Assembly: GCF_041287255.1 (NCBI RefSeq)
Contig: NZ_JBGGTX010000002.1
Location: 186,001-250,000 of the forward strand
Direction of reading: 5' to 3'
Length of the DNA stretch: 64,000 bases
Source: Tamlana flava
GTDB taxonomy: Bacteria > Bacteroidota > Bacteroidia > Flavobacteriales > Flavobacteriaceae
Shown here: piece by piece, positions 17,073 through 26,689 of the stretch
How the letters are laid out: each line of letters begins with the position of its first letter
Numbering within the stretch: position 1 is the stretch's first letter
Program-made: the position numbers and the translations under genes
Notes under the pieces: model-generated
Told to the model about the DNA's origin: nothing
Database searches by the model: none
The model's input: the letters and a program-made list of their open reading frames with translations, nothing else

Positions 17073-18464
17073 ATGAAAAATCTTAGCAGATTATTGTTAG
17101 CTATGTTGCTTGTACTTGGTTATAGCAGCGTAAATGCACAAGACGAAAACAATCCATGGCAAATTACCATAGGAGCAAACGCAGTTGACGCTTTCCCTTC
17201 AGGAGACGGCGTGCAAGGTAATGCCTATTTAGGTAGTTCTATCGGTGATGAATTCTTCAACGTTACTGACCACTGGAACATTTTACCTTCTTTATCAACT
17301 ATCTCTGTAGCAAAATACATGGGCAGTGGTTTTTCACTTGGAATTGCTGGATCAATCAACAAAATAGAAAAATGGGGGGATCAAGCTAACACTGTTCCTG
17401 AACAAGTGAATGAGGTTGACGATTTATCATACTACGGAGTAGATGGTACTATTAAATATAACTTTTTACAAGGCACTACCCTTGATCCTTACTTAGGTGT
17501 AGGTGGTGGTTACACTTGGATTGACGAAATAGGCGCTGGTACTGTCAATGGTACTTTAGGTTTAAATGTTTGGTTTAGCGAAAATGTTGGTTTAACATTA
17601 CAAACTGCTTACAAACATGCTTTCGAAGATTATTTACAAACCCATTTCCAACACACAATTGGTGTTTCAATTAAATTTGGTGGCACTGATACTGATGGTG
17701 ATGGTATTTATGATAAAGATGATGCTTGTCCAGATGTTCCTGGTCTTGAAGCATTCAACGGATGTCCAGATACTGATGGTGATGGCATAGAAGACAGTAA
17801 AGATGATTGTCCGAACGAAGCTGGTTTAGCTGAGCTTAATGGATGTCCTGATTCTGATGGCGATGGTGTTGCCGATAACAAAGATAACTGTCCTACTGTA
17901 GCTGGTTTGGCTGCTCTAGCGGGTTGTCCAGATGCTGATGGCGACGGTGTTACTGATGCCGACGATAAATGTCCAAATGAAGCTGGTCCTGCTGCAAACA
18001 GTGGTTGTCCTTGGCCAGATACTGATGGTGATGGCGTTTTAGACAAAGACGATAAATGTCCTGAGGTTAAAGGTACTGTTGCTAACGACGGTTGTCCTGA
18101 AGTATCTGCAGAAGTGCAAAAAACACTTAATGAGTATGCTAAAACAATCTTGTTTGATTCAGGAAAATCAACTATTAAAAAACAATCAGCTGAAGTATTA
18201 GGCGATATTATCAAAATTCTTAAAGAATATCCAAATTCTAAATTTACAGTTGAAGGTCACACAGATAGCGTAGGTAGCGAAACATTAAACCAAAGACTAT
18301 CGGATGCTAGAGCAAACGCTGTTAAAGAATACTTGGTTGAAAATGGTATTGATGCATTCAGATTATCTGCTCTTGGTTATGGAGAGTCTAAACCAATTGA
18401 TTCTAACAACACTAGAGCTGGTAGAGCTAACAACAGACGTGTAGAAATTAACTTATCTAAATAA
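17073..18464 (+). CDS. OmpA-family outer membrane protein with thrombospondin type 3 repeats
   Basis: An abundant-type cell-envelope protein. From the ATG at 17073 (a TTG two codons earlier is in frame but gives a poorer start) it has a signal peptide ending near VNAQDEN, an eight-stranded-barrel-like region to about residue 200, then five calcium-binding TSP type 3 repeats of the pattern DxDGDGxxDxxDxCP, and a C-terminal OmpA peptidoglycan-binding domain (ILFDSGKSTI, VEGHTDSVGS, NNRRVEINL). It is followed by a strong terminator. Confidence 0.94.
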   Translation: MKNLSRLLLAMLLVLGYSSVNAQDENNPWQITIGANAVDAFPSGDGVQGNAYLGSSIGDEFFNVTDHWNILPSLSTISVAKYMGSGFSLGIAGSINKIEKWGDQANTVPEQVNEVDDLSYYGVDGTIKYNFLQGTTLDPYLGVGGGYTWIDEIGAGTVNGTLGLNVWFSENVGLTLQTAYKHAFEDYLQTHFQHTIGVSIKFGGTDTDGDGIYDKDDACPDVPGLEAFNGCPDTDGDGIEDSKDDCPNEAGLAELNGCPDSDGDGVADNKDNCPTVAGLAALAGCPDADGDGVTDADDKCPNEAGPAANSGCPWPDTDGDGVLDKDDKCPEVKGTVANDGCPEVSAEVQKTLNEYAKTILFDSGKSTIKKQSAEVLGDIIKILKEYPNSKFTVEGHTDSVGSETLNQRLSDARANAVKEYLVENGIDAFRLSALGYGESKPIDSNNTRAGRANNRRVEINLSK

Positions 18465-18495
18465 GATTAGTTAAGATAACTTTTTAAATAACTTT

Positions 18496-18527
18496 AAAAA
18501 ACGCTTCGGATATCCGAAGCGTTTTTT
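18496..18527 (+). terminator. Rho-independent terminator after OmpA gene
   Basis: A perfect palindrome centred on ggat/atcc with arms acgcttcggat and atccgaagcgt, flanked by A and T runs, so it could work on both strands. It lies only 12 bases before the next start codon. Confidence 0.85.
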
Positions 18528-18538
18528 ATTTTTATATT

Positions 18539-21295
18539 ATGACGACTTTCATATCTGATGTTTTAAAAGATTTAAAAAAAAGCTACCCAAATTTTTCCTA
18601 TTTAACCTTTGTTTTACCCAGTAAGCGTGCTGGTTTATTCTTAAAACATCAATTGCCCCAAGTTCTAGGTCAAACCGCATTCGCACCCATAATCTTAAGC
18701 ATTGAAGAGTTTGTTGAAGAGCTATCTCAACTAAAAAGTATTTCGAATACAGAATTGCTCTTTGAGTTTTATAATTCATATTTAGCGTTAACTAAAAAAT
18801 CAAACGTCGATTCTTTTGAGACATTTTCAAAATGGGCACAAATTTTACTTCAAGACTTCAATGAAATCGACCGCTATCTTATTCCTCAGGAAAAGATTTT
18901 TAATTACATAAGTGCTATTCAAGATTTAAAACATTGGTCGTTAGAAGACAACAAAACTGATTTTGTTAAAAACTACCTTGCTTTTTGGGGCAAAATCCAC
19001 ACATACTACCAGCACTTTACAGAAAATCTTTTTAATAAAAATATTGGTTATCAGGGATTAATTTATAGGGAAGCCGTTGAAAACCTCGAATCCTATATGC
19101 AAACCAATGAGGGAAAGCAACATGTTTTTTTGGGCTTTAATGCGTTAAACACAGCCGAAGAAACCATAATACAAGAACTACTTCAAAACGGTTTAGCTAA
19201 AATATTTTGGGATATTGATAAAGTGTTTTTTGAAAACACAAATCATGGCACTGCCTTATTTACCCGACAACATAAAACCAACTGGAAATATTTTAAAAAC
19301 CACCCTTTCAATTGGGCAACAGATAATTATTCCAAAGAAAAAAATATTTCAATATTCGGCGTGCCGAAAAATATAGGGCAAGCCAAATACATAGGTTCGA
19401 TTTTAAGCGATCTACAAAAACAAAACAACACGCTTGAAAATACCGCCGTTGTTTTAGGCGATGAAAACCTTTTGGTTCCTGTGTTGAATTCCATCCCTTC
19501 AACTGTTGGCTCATTGAATATTACCATGGGATTCCCATTAAAATCTATTCCGCTCGCATCGCTTTTTGAATCTTTGTTTCACCTGCATAAAGCGTCATCA
19601 AATACCTTTTACTATAAAGATGTTGTTAAAATCATTTCGCATCAGTTTATAAAACCATTATTCAACATAGAAAATACCGATTATGCCTCACTTATCAATG
19701 AAATCATTGAGACCAATAACCTAGTGTATTTAACCAAGGATAAGCTTGAGGAAATAACAAATAAATCCGTCAACATCATTGATTTATTGTTTTCACCCTG
19801 GCAAAAATCCATTGAAACCGCTTTACAGAATTGCTCCAAACTCATTTTAGCTATTAAAAGTTATTTGGATGAAAACAAGACAGCGAACCTCCTTTCATTG
19901 GAATATTTATACCGTTTTAATGTTTTATTTACTGAAATCTCTAGATTAAACGCTGAACATGGGCACATTAAAGATGTCAACACATTATACAGTATTTATG
20001 GAGAAGTTTTAAACACAGAAACCTTGGATTTTCAAGGGGAGCCACTTCAGGGCCTGCAAGTTATGGGTATGTTGGAATCTAGGGTTTTGGATTTTGAAAC
20101 CATTATCATTTCCTCGGTTAATGAAGGAATTCTTCCTTCCGGAAAAACCAATAATTCATTTATTCCCTTTGATGTAAAGTTGGAAAACAATCTGCCAACC
20201 TATAAAGAAAAAGACGCCGTTTACACTTATCATTTTTACCGACTTTTACAGCGCGCCAAAAACATTTACATACTCTACAATACTGAGGCCGATGTATTAA
20301 ACGGTGGTGAGAAAAGCAGATTTATTACACAAATGGAACTGGAAGGTATACACCAGATCAACCATCAAATTATTGCGCCTAAAGTCCCTGTTATTAACGC
20401 TTCAGAAAATGTTATAAAGAAGACCCCTGATTTGCAAAAGCAATTGATACAACTGGCATACGAGGGCTTTTCACCTTCATCATTAACAAGCTATTTTCGG
20501 AATCCCATTGATTTCTACTATCAAAAAATATTAAGAATTAGGGAGCATAACGATGTGGAGGAAACGGTTGCCGCCAACACCTTGGGTACAGTAATTCACA
20601 ATACATTGGAAGATTTTTACAAACCATTGATAGGGCATGTTTTAACCGTTGAAATCATCAATAATTTAAAATCAAAAAATGATGACACGGTACATCAACA
20701 TTTTAAAAATGAATATAAGCAAGGTGATATTTCAACTGGAAAAAATTTAATCATTTTTGAGATTGCCAAACGCTATGTTTCTAATTTTCTTGATTTAGAA
20801 ATAAAATCCATCAAGGAAGGAAATAAGATAAAAATTCTCGTCATCGAAGCAAAGAATGAAGTTGAGATAAACATACCCGAACTTGGTTTTCCTGTAAAAT
20901 TGACCGGGAAGGTTGACAGAGTCGACACTTGCAACGGCATCACCAGAATAATTGATTACAAAACGGGTAGCGTGCAACCCAGCCAAGTTGAAATTGTAGA
21001 TTGGGAAGATATTACCACCGATTATAAAAAATACAGTAAAAGTTTTCAGGTGCTTGCTTATGCCTACATGATGCAAAAATCCCAAAATTTAAAATTACCT
21101 GTTGAAGCCGGCATCATTTCCTTTAAGAATTTGAGCTCCGGATTTTTGAAGTTCTCAAAAAAGGAATCCTCCCACAGCAGAAATAAAGACTCTTTAATAA
21201 CCCTGGAAACCTTAACTGCTTTTGAAACCGAATTAAAAAAACTCATCATTGAAATTTGTAATCCGAATATTGATTTCGTTGAAAAGGAAGTATAA
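18539..21295 (+). CDS. AddB-like PD-(D/E)XK nuclease family protein
   Basis: A 918-residue protein resembling AddB, the partner of AddA in double-strand break resection. The N-terminal FLPSKRAGLFLKHQL-like segment (FVLPSKRAGLFL) and internal VMGMLESRVLDFETIII are typical of the Bacteroidota members. The C-terminal part has YFRNPIDFYYQKILRI (a cysteine-free replacement of the iron-sulfur-adjacent region) and a RecB-type nuclease core, GKVDRVD followed by RIIDYKTGS. I see no AddB-style Walker A motif, so any helicase domain is probably inactive. It follows a terminator and is followed 3 bases later by a hydrolase gene. Confidence 0.87.
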   Translation: MTTFISDVLKDLKKSYPNFSYLTFVLPSKRAGLFLKHQLPQVLGQTAFAPIILSIEEFVEELSQLKSISNTELLFEFYNSYLALTKKSNVDSFETFSKWAQILLQDFNEIDRYLIPQEKIFNYISAIQDLKHWSLEDNKTDFVKNYLAFWGKIHTYYQHFTENLFNKNIGYQGLIYREAVENLESYMQTNEGKQHVFLGFNALNTAEETIIQELLQNGLAKIFWDIDKVFFENTNHGTALFTRQHKTNWKYFKNHPFNWATDNYSKEKNISIFGVPKNIGQAKYIGSILSDLQKQNNTLENTAVVLGDENLLVPVLNSIPSTVGSLNITMGFPLKSIPLASLFESLFHLHKASSNTFYYKDVVKIISHQFIKPLFNIENTDYASLINEIIETNNLVYLTKDKLEEITNKSVNIIDLLFSPWQKSIETALQNCSKLILAIKSYLDENKTANLLSLEYLYRFNVLFTEISRLNAEHGHIKDVNTLYSIYGEVLNTETLDFQGEPLQGLQVMGMLESRVLDFETIIISSVNEGILPSGKTNNSFIPFDVKLENNLPTYKEKDAVYTYHFYRLLQRAKNIYILYNTEADVLNGGEKSRFITQMELEGIHQINHQIIAPKVPVINASENVIKKTPDLQKQLIQLAYEGFSPSSLTSYFRNPIDFYYQKILRIREHNDVEETVAANTLGTVIHNTLEDFYKPLIGHVLTVEIINNLKSKNDDTVHQHFKNEYKQGDISTGKNLIIFEIAKRYVSNFLDLEIKSIKEGNKIKILVIEAKNEVEINIPELGFPVKLTGKVDRVDTCNGITRIIDYKTGSVQPSQVEIVDWEDITTDYKKYSKSFQVLAYAYMMQKSQNLKLPVEAGIISFKNLSSGFLKFSKKESSHSRNKDSLITLETLTAFETELKKLIIEICNPNIDFVEKEV

Positions 21296-21298
21296 AAA

Positions 21299-22138
21299 AT
21301 GACCATAATAAAGAACATAATTCTAAACGGAAAGTACGACAAGCCCATATTAACTGATATTTTTTATACCAAAAACAATAGTGAAAAACCAATCGTCATT
21401 TTTTGTCATGGCTATAAAGGTTTTAAGGATTGGGGTACGTGGGATTTAATGGCAGAGGCCTTTGCCAAAGCTGGGTTCTTTTTTATAAAATTCAACTTCT
21501 CGCATAACGGTGGTACAATTAAGCAACCTATAGATTTTCCAGATTTAGTGGCCTTTGGCAATAACAACTATACCATGGAACTTGATGATTTAGAAATTGT
21601 AATTGATTGGATTTATCATAGTTCTGAATTTAAAAATGAAGCAGATAACAGTGAAATCAGTTTAATTGGTCATAGCAGGGGTGGTGGTATTGTTACCATT
21701 AAGGCAGAGGAGAATAATCGAATAAATAAAGTAGTGAGTCTTGCAGGAGTTTCAGATTACGGCAATAGAGATCCAATAGCAGGCAATACCGAACAATGGA
21801 AAAAGGATGGTGTTAAATATGGTATAAATGGAAGAACCAAGCAGCAAATGCCTCATTATTATCAGTTTTATGAAGATTTTATAGCCAACGAAGAACGCCT
21901 TACTATAAAACGGGCCGTTTCAAACTTAAAAATTCCTTATTTGATAATTCATGGTAATGCCGACACAAGTGTTTTGATTGACGAGGCAAAGAATCTTCAT
22001 AGCTGGAACCCAAACAGTAAATTAGAAATCATTAAAGATGCCAACCATGTTTTTGGCGCTTCACATCCTTGGGAACAAAATAAACTGCCTGAACATTTAA
22101 AAAAAGTTATAGAATTATCCCTTTCATTTTTAGAATAA
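21299..22138 (+). CDS. Alpha/beta hydrolase
   Basis: A 279-residue hydrolase of the dienelactone hydrolase/prolyl oligopeptidase-like type. The oxyanion region is FCHGYKGFKDW, the nucleophile elbow GHSRGGG gives S126, and D222 (HGNADTSV) and H250 (DANHVFG) complete the triad. There is no signal peptide. The start lies 3 bases after the AddB-like stop. The substrate is unknown. Confidence 0.88.
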   Translation: MTIIKNIILNGKYDKPILTDIFYTKNNSEKPIVIFCHGYKGFKDWGTWDLMAEAFAKAGFFFIKFNFSHNGGTIKQPIDFPDLVAFGNNNYTMELDDLEIVIDWIYHSSEFKNEADNSEISLIGHSRGGGIVTIKAEENNRINKVVSLAGVSDYGNRDPIAGNTEQWKKDGVKYGINGRTKQQMPHYYQFYEDFIANEERLTIKRAVSNLKIPYLIIHGNADTSVLIDEAKNLHSWNPNSKLEIIKDANHVFGASHPWEQNKLPEHLKKVIELSLSFLE

Positions 22139-22174
22139 TAACCTTTTCTTTATGAATAAGAAAATCCACAAAAA

Positions 22175-23854
22175 ATGGAAGTCGAGGCCTCAAGTTTTTC
22201 AGTATTAAATCGGGAAAAGAAGCTTAGAAAGTTACAGTCCGAAACGTTTGATATTGCCATTATAGGTGGTGGCATTACAGGTGCCGGCATAGCACTTGAT
22301 GCAGCTTCAAGAGGTTTTAAAGTATGTTTGGTTGAAAAAAACGATTTCGCTTCTGGTACGAGTAATAAATCGACCAAACTTATTCATGGCGGACTTCGAT
22401 ATCTGAAACAATTTGAGATTGGTTTAGTGAGAGAAACAGGTACCGAACGAGCCATTCTGCACAAACTGGCTCCGCATTTGGTAGTTCCTGAAAAAATGCT
22501 GCTCCCTTTGATTAAGGATGGCACATACGGCAAAATTATGACCTCAATTGGGCTGAAGGTCTACGATTTTTTGGCAGATGTTGAAGGTGACGATAAACGC
22601 GTCATGCTAGATAAAGAGGAAACCTTAGAAAAGGAGCCTTTATTGGATGAATCTTTGGTTTTAGGTGGTAGTTTGTATGCTGAATACCGAACTGACGATG
22701 CCCGATTGGTTATAGAAAACTTGAAAAAAGCAGTGTCTTTTGGGGCGACCATTGTTAATTATGTTGAAATGACATCTTTTAACTATAATGCCAACTCCAA
22801 AATTGAAAGCCTTAATTGTACCGACTGCAACACGGGAAATGCCTTTAAAACAAAAGCCAAACATTATGTGTCTGCAACAGGGCCTTGGGTAGATTTATTA
22901 CGCACAAAAGACCATTCCTTAAACAACAAACATTTGCACCTTACCAAAGGCGTTCATATTGTTTTACCATTTAAAAAATTAAGGATTAAACAAGCCGTTT
23001 ATTTTGATGTAGCTGACGGAAGGATGATTTTTGCGATTCCCCGAGGCCGCGTTACTTATGTGGGTACCACAGACACCAACTATTTTGGAAATTTAGAGCA
23101 TGTAGTTGCCACAAAAAATGATGCCCAATATTTGTTGAACGGAGTCAATAAAATGTTCCCAAAAGCTAACCTTTCAATGGAAGATATTGAATCGAACTGG
23201 GCTGGATTGAGGTCCTTGATTCATCAAGAAGGTAAAGACCCTTCTGAATTATCAAGAAAGGATGAAATCTTCATTTCTAAAAGCGGTTTAATTTCCATTG
23301 CTGGAGGAAAGTTAACAGGCTATAGAAAAATGGCCCAACGGGCGGTTGAAGCCGTTCTGAACTCTATGGAAAAATCGGATAAGGAAAAATTTGAAACTTC
23401 AGAAACTGGTCATATTCCATTGGTTAGTCCACCGCTTAACTCATCAAAGGAAGTTAGCGAATATCAAAGTGCCTTGAAAGATAGGCTTTCTAAAATTGGT
23501 GTTTCAGACTCTTATGAAGCTTGGTATTTGTGTTCCAACTACGGGAAACAGGCTGATACCATCATAAAAAAGTCTGAAGATTTTAAAAATACGGATTCCA
23601 TGGAACGCCTCATTAGGGGCGAACTTTGGTTTGGCATAAACTACGAAATGGTGAATAGTTTAACCGATTTCTTTGTAAGAAGAACTGGGCGTTTGTTTTT
23701 TGATGTTAAAAGCGTTAAAAAGTATGCTAATCTTATTTCAGTTGATATGGCATCCTATCTCAGTTGGGATAAAGAAAGAACATTAAGTGAAAATAAAAAA
23801 TTAAATCTGCTTTTAAAAGATGCCACAACTTTTTACACGGAGGAATTTCAATAG
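22175..23854 (+). CDS. glpD: Glycerol-3-phosphate dehydrogenase (FAD, aerobic)
   Basis: Oxidises glycerol-3-phosphate to dihydroxyacetone phosphate and passes electrons to quinone at the inner membrane. The 559 residues have the FAD-binding motif IIGGGITGAGIALDAASRG (29-47), the family segment STKLIHGGLRYLKQFE, and VGTTDTNYFGN and SIAGGKLTGYRKMAQRAVE. The C-terminal domain is complete. No glycerol kinase or facilitator lies next to it in this window. Confidence 0.94.
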   Translation: MEVEASSFSVLNREKKLRKLQSETFDIAIIGGGITGAGIALDAASRGFKVCLVEKNDFASGTSNKSTKLIHGGLRYLKQFEIGLVRETGTERAILHKLAPHLVVPEKMLLPLIKDGTYGKIMTSIGLKVYDFLADVEGDDKRVMLDKEETLEKEPLLDESLVLGGSLYAEYRTDDARLVIENLKKAVSFGATIVNYVEMTSFNYNANSKIESLNCTDCNTGNAFKTKAKHYVSATGPWVDLLRTKDHSLNNKHLHLTKGVHIVLPFKKLRIKQAVYFDVADGRMIFAIPRGRVTYVGTTDTNYFGNLEHVVATKNDAQYLLNGVNKMFPKANLSMEDIESNWAGLRSLIHQEGKDPSELSRKDEIFISKSGLISIAGGKLTGYRKMAQRAVEAVLNSMEKSDKEKFETSETGHIPLVSPPLNSSKEVSEYQSALKDRLSKIGVSDSYEAWYLCSNYGKQADTIIKKSEDFKNTDSMERLIRGELWFGINYEMVNSLTDFFVRRTGRLFFDVKSVKKYANLISVDMASYLSWDKERTLSENKKLNLLLKDATTFYTEEFQ

Positions 23855-23957
23855 CCCTAGAATTTTTGGTGACAACTTCACTTAATTATGTATTATCCAC
23901 TTTTTAATCTAATGCCGTATCTTTACAATAAAGAACTAAATTAAACAGGCTAAGATT

Positions 23958-26627
23958 ATGAAAAATTATTTGATGTTAACTGTACTTACTTTTTGTTGGG
24001 GTAATAACACCATATTTTCCCAAACCATATACTCGGTCAACACCCAGCAAATTGAACATCAAATAGACATTAACGTTTACGGCCAGTTTTTGGAGCATAT
24101 CTATAACTCTGCTAACAATGGTTTGTGGGGCGATTTGGTTTGGAACAGAAGCTTTGAAAGAACAGGTTCAAGTGGCGAGTGGAGCATTGAAGGAAATGAA
24201 ATTATACAAACTTCATTAAGTGATAATGTCCGTTTACTCTTTGGAGAGACTTCTTGGCGAGATTATGAAATCACACTTCAAGCTAAAAAAACAGGCGGTA
24301 ATGAAGGTTTTCTTATTATGTTCAGAGCCAATGGAGACAATTTTTATTGGCTGAATATTGGTGGTTGGGGAAACACCCAACACGCCATTGAAAAAGGAAC
24401 TGCTGGTGGGGGAAGATGGGGCGTTTTAAATGGATTGGTTAGTCCTGGAAGCATCGCATCAAACATTTGGTACGATATAAGAATACGCTGCGAAGGAAAT
24501 CATTTTCAGATATGGTTTGATGGAAATCTCCTTTTTGATTTTGTAGATAACAGCGCCCATTTAAGTGGCCAACTTGGAATTGGTACATGGGTTACAACCA
24601 CTGCTTTTAGAAACATTGTAGTAACCGAAATACCTAGCTATACAACGCTTTACAACCAATTGCCCGTGATAGGGGAATCTGAATTTTCAAATTGGGAAAA
24701 GTCAGGAAATGCCCAAATATACAGAAGTGAAGATGCCCTAAACAGTGATTTTTCGCTTCAATTGGCTAATACCGAAAACTCAGCAGCCTACATACAACAA
24801 CAAAATTTCAATATTACACCGCAACTCTATTCTGGTTCGTTTTGGGCAAAAGGCAATCCGGGAACGGCATTGTCAATTTCACTCCACGCAGGAACTTCCA
24901 TTTTGGGTCAGGCTGTTTACGCAATTTCTGGAAGCGTTTGGGAAGAATTCAACTTTGAATTCAACCCGATAGCTACGACCACTAATGGCATATTGAGGAT
25001 AAGCACGCCCAATTCTGGTGAAGTATTAATCGACCAAGTAAGCATGATGGGTCAAGATGCTATGGACAACCATGGGTTTCGGCCAGATTTGTTTCAAGCC
25101 GTTGATGAACTTCAAGCACCAATTATCCGATGGCCTGGAGGCTGTTACGTATCGGCTTATTTCTGGAAGGATTGTATTGGAGCACAAGAAGACAGAGTGG
25201 CATATCCTATTGAATTGTGGAACGACATAGATGTTAACTCCTACGGAACAGACGAATTCATGCAAATGTGTGAAATGACGGGCGCAGAGCCCCTAATTGT
25301 TGTAAATACCGGTGTGCTTGATAGAACATGCGGTGCCCCAATTACAAAAAAGATTACGCCTGCCCAATATTTGCAGGATGCCCTAGATTGGATGGATTAT
25401 TGCAATGGCGATGTTTCAACAACTTGGGGGGCGGAAAGGGCTACCAACGGACATCCAGAGCCGTACAATGTAACCTACTGGGAAATTGACAATGAAACCT
25501 GGAGTGCCGGCATTAATGCATACGTAGACAAGGTTAAAACATTTGCCCCGGCCATGCGGGCAAAATACCCTAATATTAAAATTATTGCCTGTGGAAGCGG
25601 GGGCTTCGATCAAAACTGGAACCAAACTTTGCTAAATGAGTGTGCACATTTAATTGATTATATAAGCACCCACCATTATGAAAATGAAAACAACTTTAAA
25701 ACTGGAGTGGCCGATTATGAAGCTTTTGTGGTGGATTTATCAAACCGAATAAACAATTGCTCAAACCCAAATATAGAGATTTACATGTCTGAATGGAACC
25801 TATGGGGACCCATTGATTGGCGCATTGGTCTTTATGCCGGTGGCATGCTAAACATGTTTGAACGACAAGGCGAAAAATTTACTTTGGGCGGCCCTGCATT
25901 ATGGCTCAGACATTCATCTGCAGATGCTTGGAACAATGCCTTTATCAATTTCAATAATTCCGATTGGTTTCCTGCCCCAAACTATGTGGTGATGAAGTTG
26001 TGGCGCGAGCATTATGCCCCAAATTACCTAACAACCAACGGTTCCAATAACGAATTGGATGCTGTTTCAACACTTTCTGAAGATGGCAATACGCTGTATT
26101 TTAAAGTTGTGAATACCTCATCAAGCAACATCAGCGTAACGCTGAACATAGACAACACGTTCGTGCCCGAAACAGCCGATGTAAAAGTAGTTGCTTCACC
26201 TTCCATTTATGACCAAAATACCTTTGCGGAACCTAACAAAATTGGCGTTTCTGATGGTGTTACCTCCATAAACGCACAAAGTGTTTCGTTCAATTCTACG
26301 GCTTATTCCGCCAGTGTAGTTACAGTAAAAAAAAACACTTCACTGAGCGTAAATGATGTAAAAATTAATCAACCTGTTGGTTTGTTTCAAAATGTGCCAA
26401 ACCCATTTTCGGGGACAACCAAAATTGTATTACAGTTAAACAAAAGCACAGAAGCCAAACTTCAGGTTATGGATTTAACCGGAAGAGTCATTAAAGTACT
26501 TACCGATGGTTATTTAATTGCTGGAACACATGAAATAGAATGGGCGGGAAACTCAAACACAAGAATATATTTTTGTGAGTTGATTACCCCCGAACAGAAA
26601 TCGATTATTAAAATGATTTCTTATTAA
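23958..26627 (+). CDS. Secreted GH51-type alpha-L-arabinofuranosidase with T9SS sorting tail
   Basis: An 889-residue predicted secreted enzyme that should remove arabinose from arabinan or arabinoxylan. A signal peptide ends near FSQTIYS. The GH51-like catalytic barrel is recognised from INVYGQFLEHIY, IIRWPGGCYVSAYFWKD and GTDEFMQMCEMTGAEP; the acid/base is E513 in YWEIDNETW and the nucleophile E612 in YMSEWNLWGP. Residues about 85-220 form an inserted beta-sandwich-like region resembling DUF1080/LamG domains (SWRDYEITLQAKK). The end, FQNVPNPFSGTTKI to KMISY, is a type A T9SS sorting domain, so the protein is probably exported and surface-anchored or released. No SusCD pair lies nearby. Confidence 0.9.
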   Translation: MKNYLMLTVLTFCWGNNTIFSQTIYSVNTQQIEHQIDINVYGQFLEHIYNSANNGLWGDLVWNRSFERTGSSGEWSIEGNEIIQTSLSDNVRLLFGETSWRDYEITLQAKKTGGNEGFLIMFRANGDNFYWLNIGGWGNTQHAIEKGTAGGGRWGVLNGLVSPGSIASNIWYDIRIRCEGNHFQIWFDGNLLFDFVDNSAHLSGQLGIGTWVTTTAFRNIVVTEIPSYTTLYNQLPVIGESEFSNWEKSGNAQIYRSEDALNSDFSLQLANTENSAAYIQQQNFNITPQLYSGSFWAKGNPGTALSISLHAGTSILGQAVYAISGSVWEEFNFEFNPIATTTNGILRISTPNSGEVLIDQVSMMGQDAMDNHGFRPDLFQAVDELQAPIIRWPGGCYVSAYFWKDCIGAQEDRVAYPIELWNDIDVNSYGTDEFMQMCEMTGAEPLIVVNTGVLDRTCGAPITKKITPAQYLQDALDWMDYCNGDVSTTWGAERATNGHPEPYNVTYWEIDNETWSAGINAYVDKVKTFAPAMRAKYPNIKIIACGSGGFDQNWNQTLLNECAHLIDYISTHHYENENNFKTGVADYEAFVVDLSNRINNCSNPNIEIYMSEWNLWGPIDWRIGLYAGGMLNMFERQGEKFTLGGPALWLRHSSADAWNNAFINFNNSDWFPAPNYVVMKLWREHYAPNYLTTNGSNNELDAVSTLSEDGNTLYFKVVNTSSSNISVTLNIDNTFVPETADVKVVASPSIYDQNTFAEPNKIGVSDGVTSINAQSVSFNSTAYSASVVTVKKNTSLSVNDVKINQPVGLFQNVPNPFSGTTKIVLQLNKSTEAKLQVMDLTGRVIKVLTDGYLIAGTHEIEWAGNSNTRIYFCELITPEQKSIIKMISY

Positions 26628-26689
26628 TAAAATAGTGAAACGCAATTGCGTTTATATAAATGTTGGAAGCAATTAAAGAAAACCTATTT

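Noticed and set aside
17708..18214. A 168-codon minus-strand frame within the OmpA gene
   Set aside because: It is the antisense shadow of the TSP3 repeats; its serine/proline-rich repeats mirror the DxDGDG codons.
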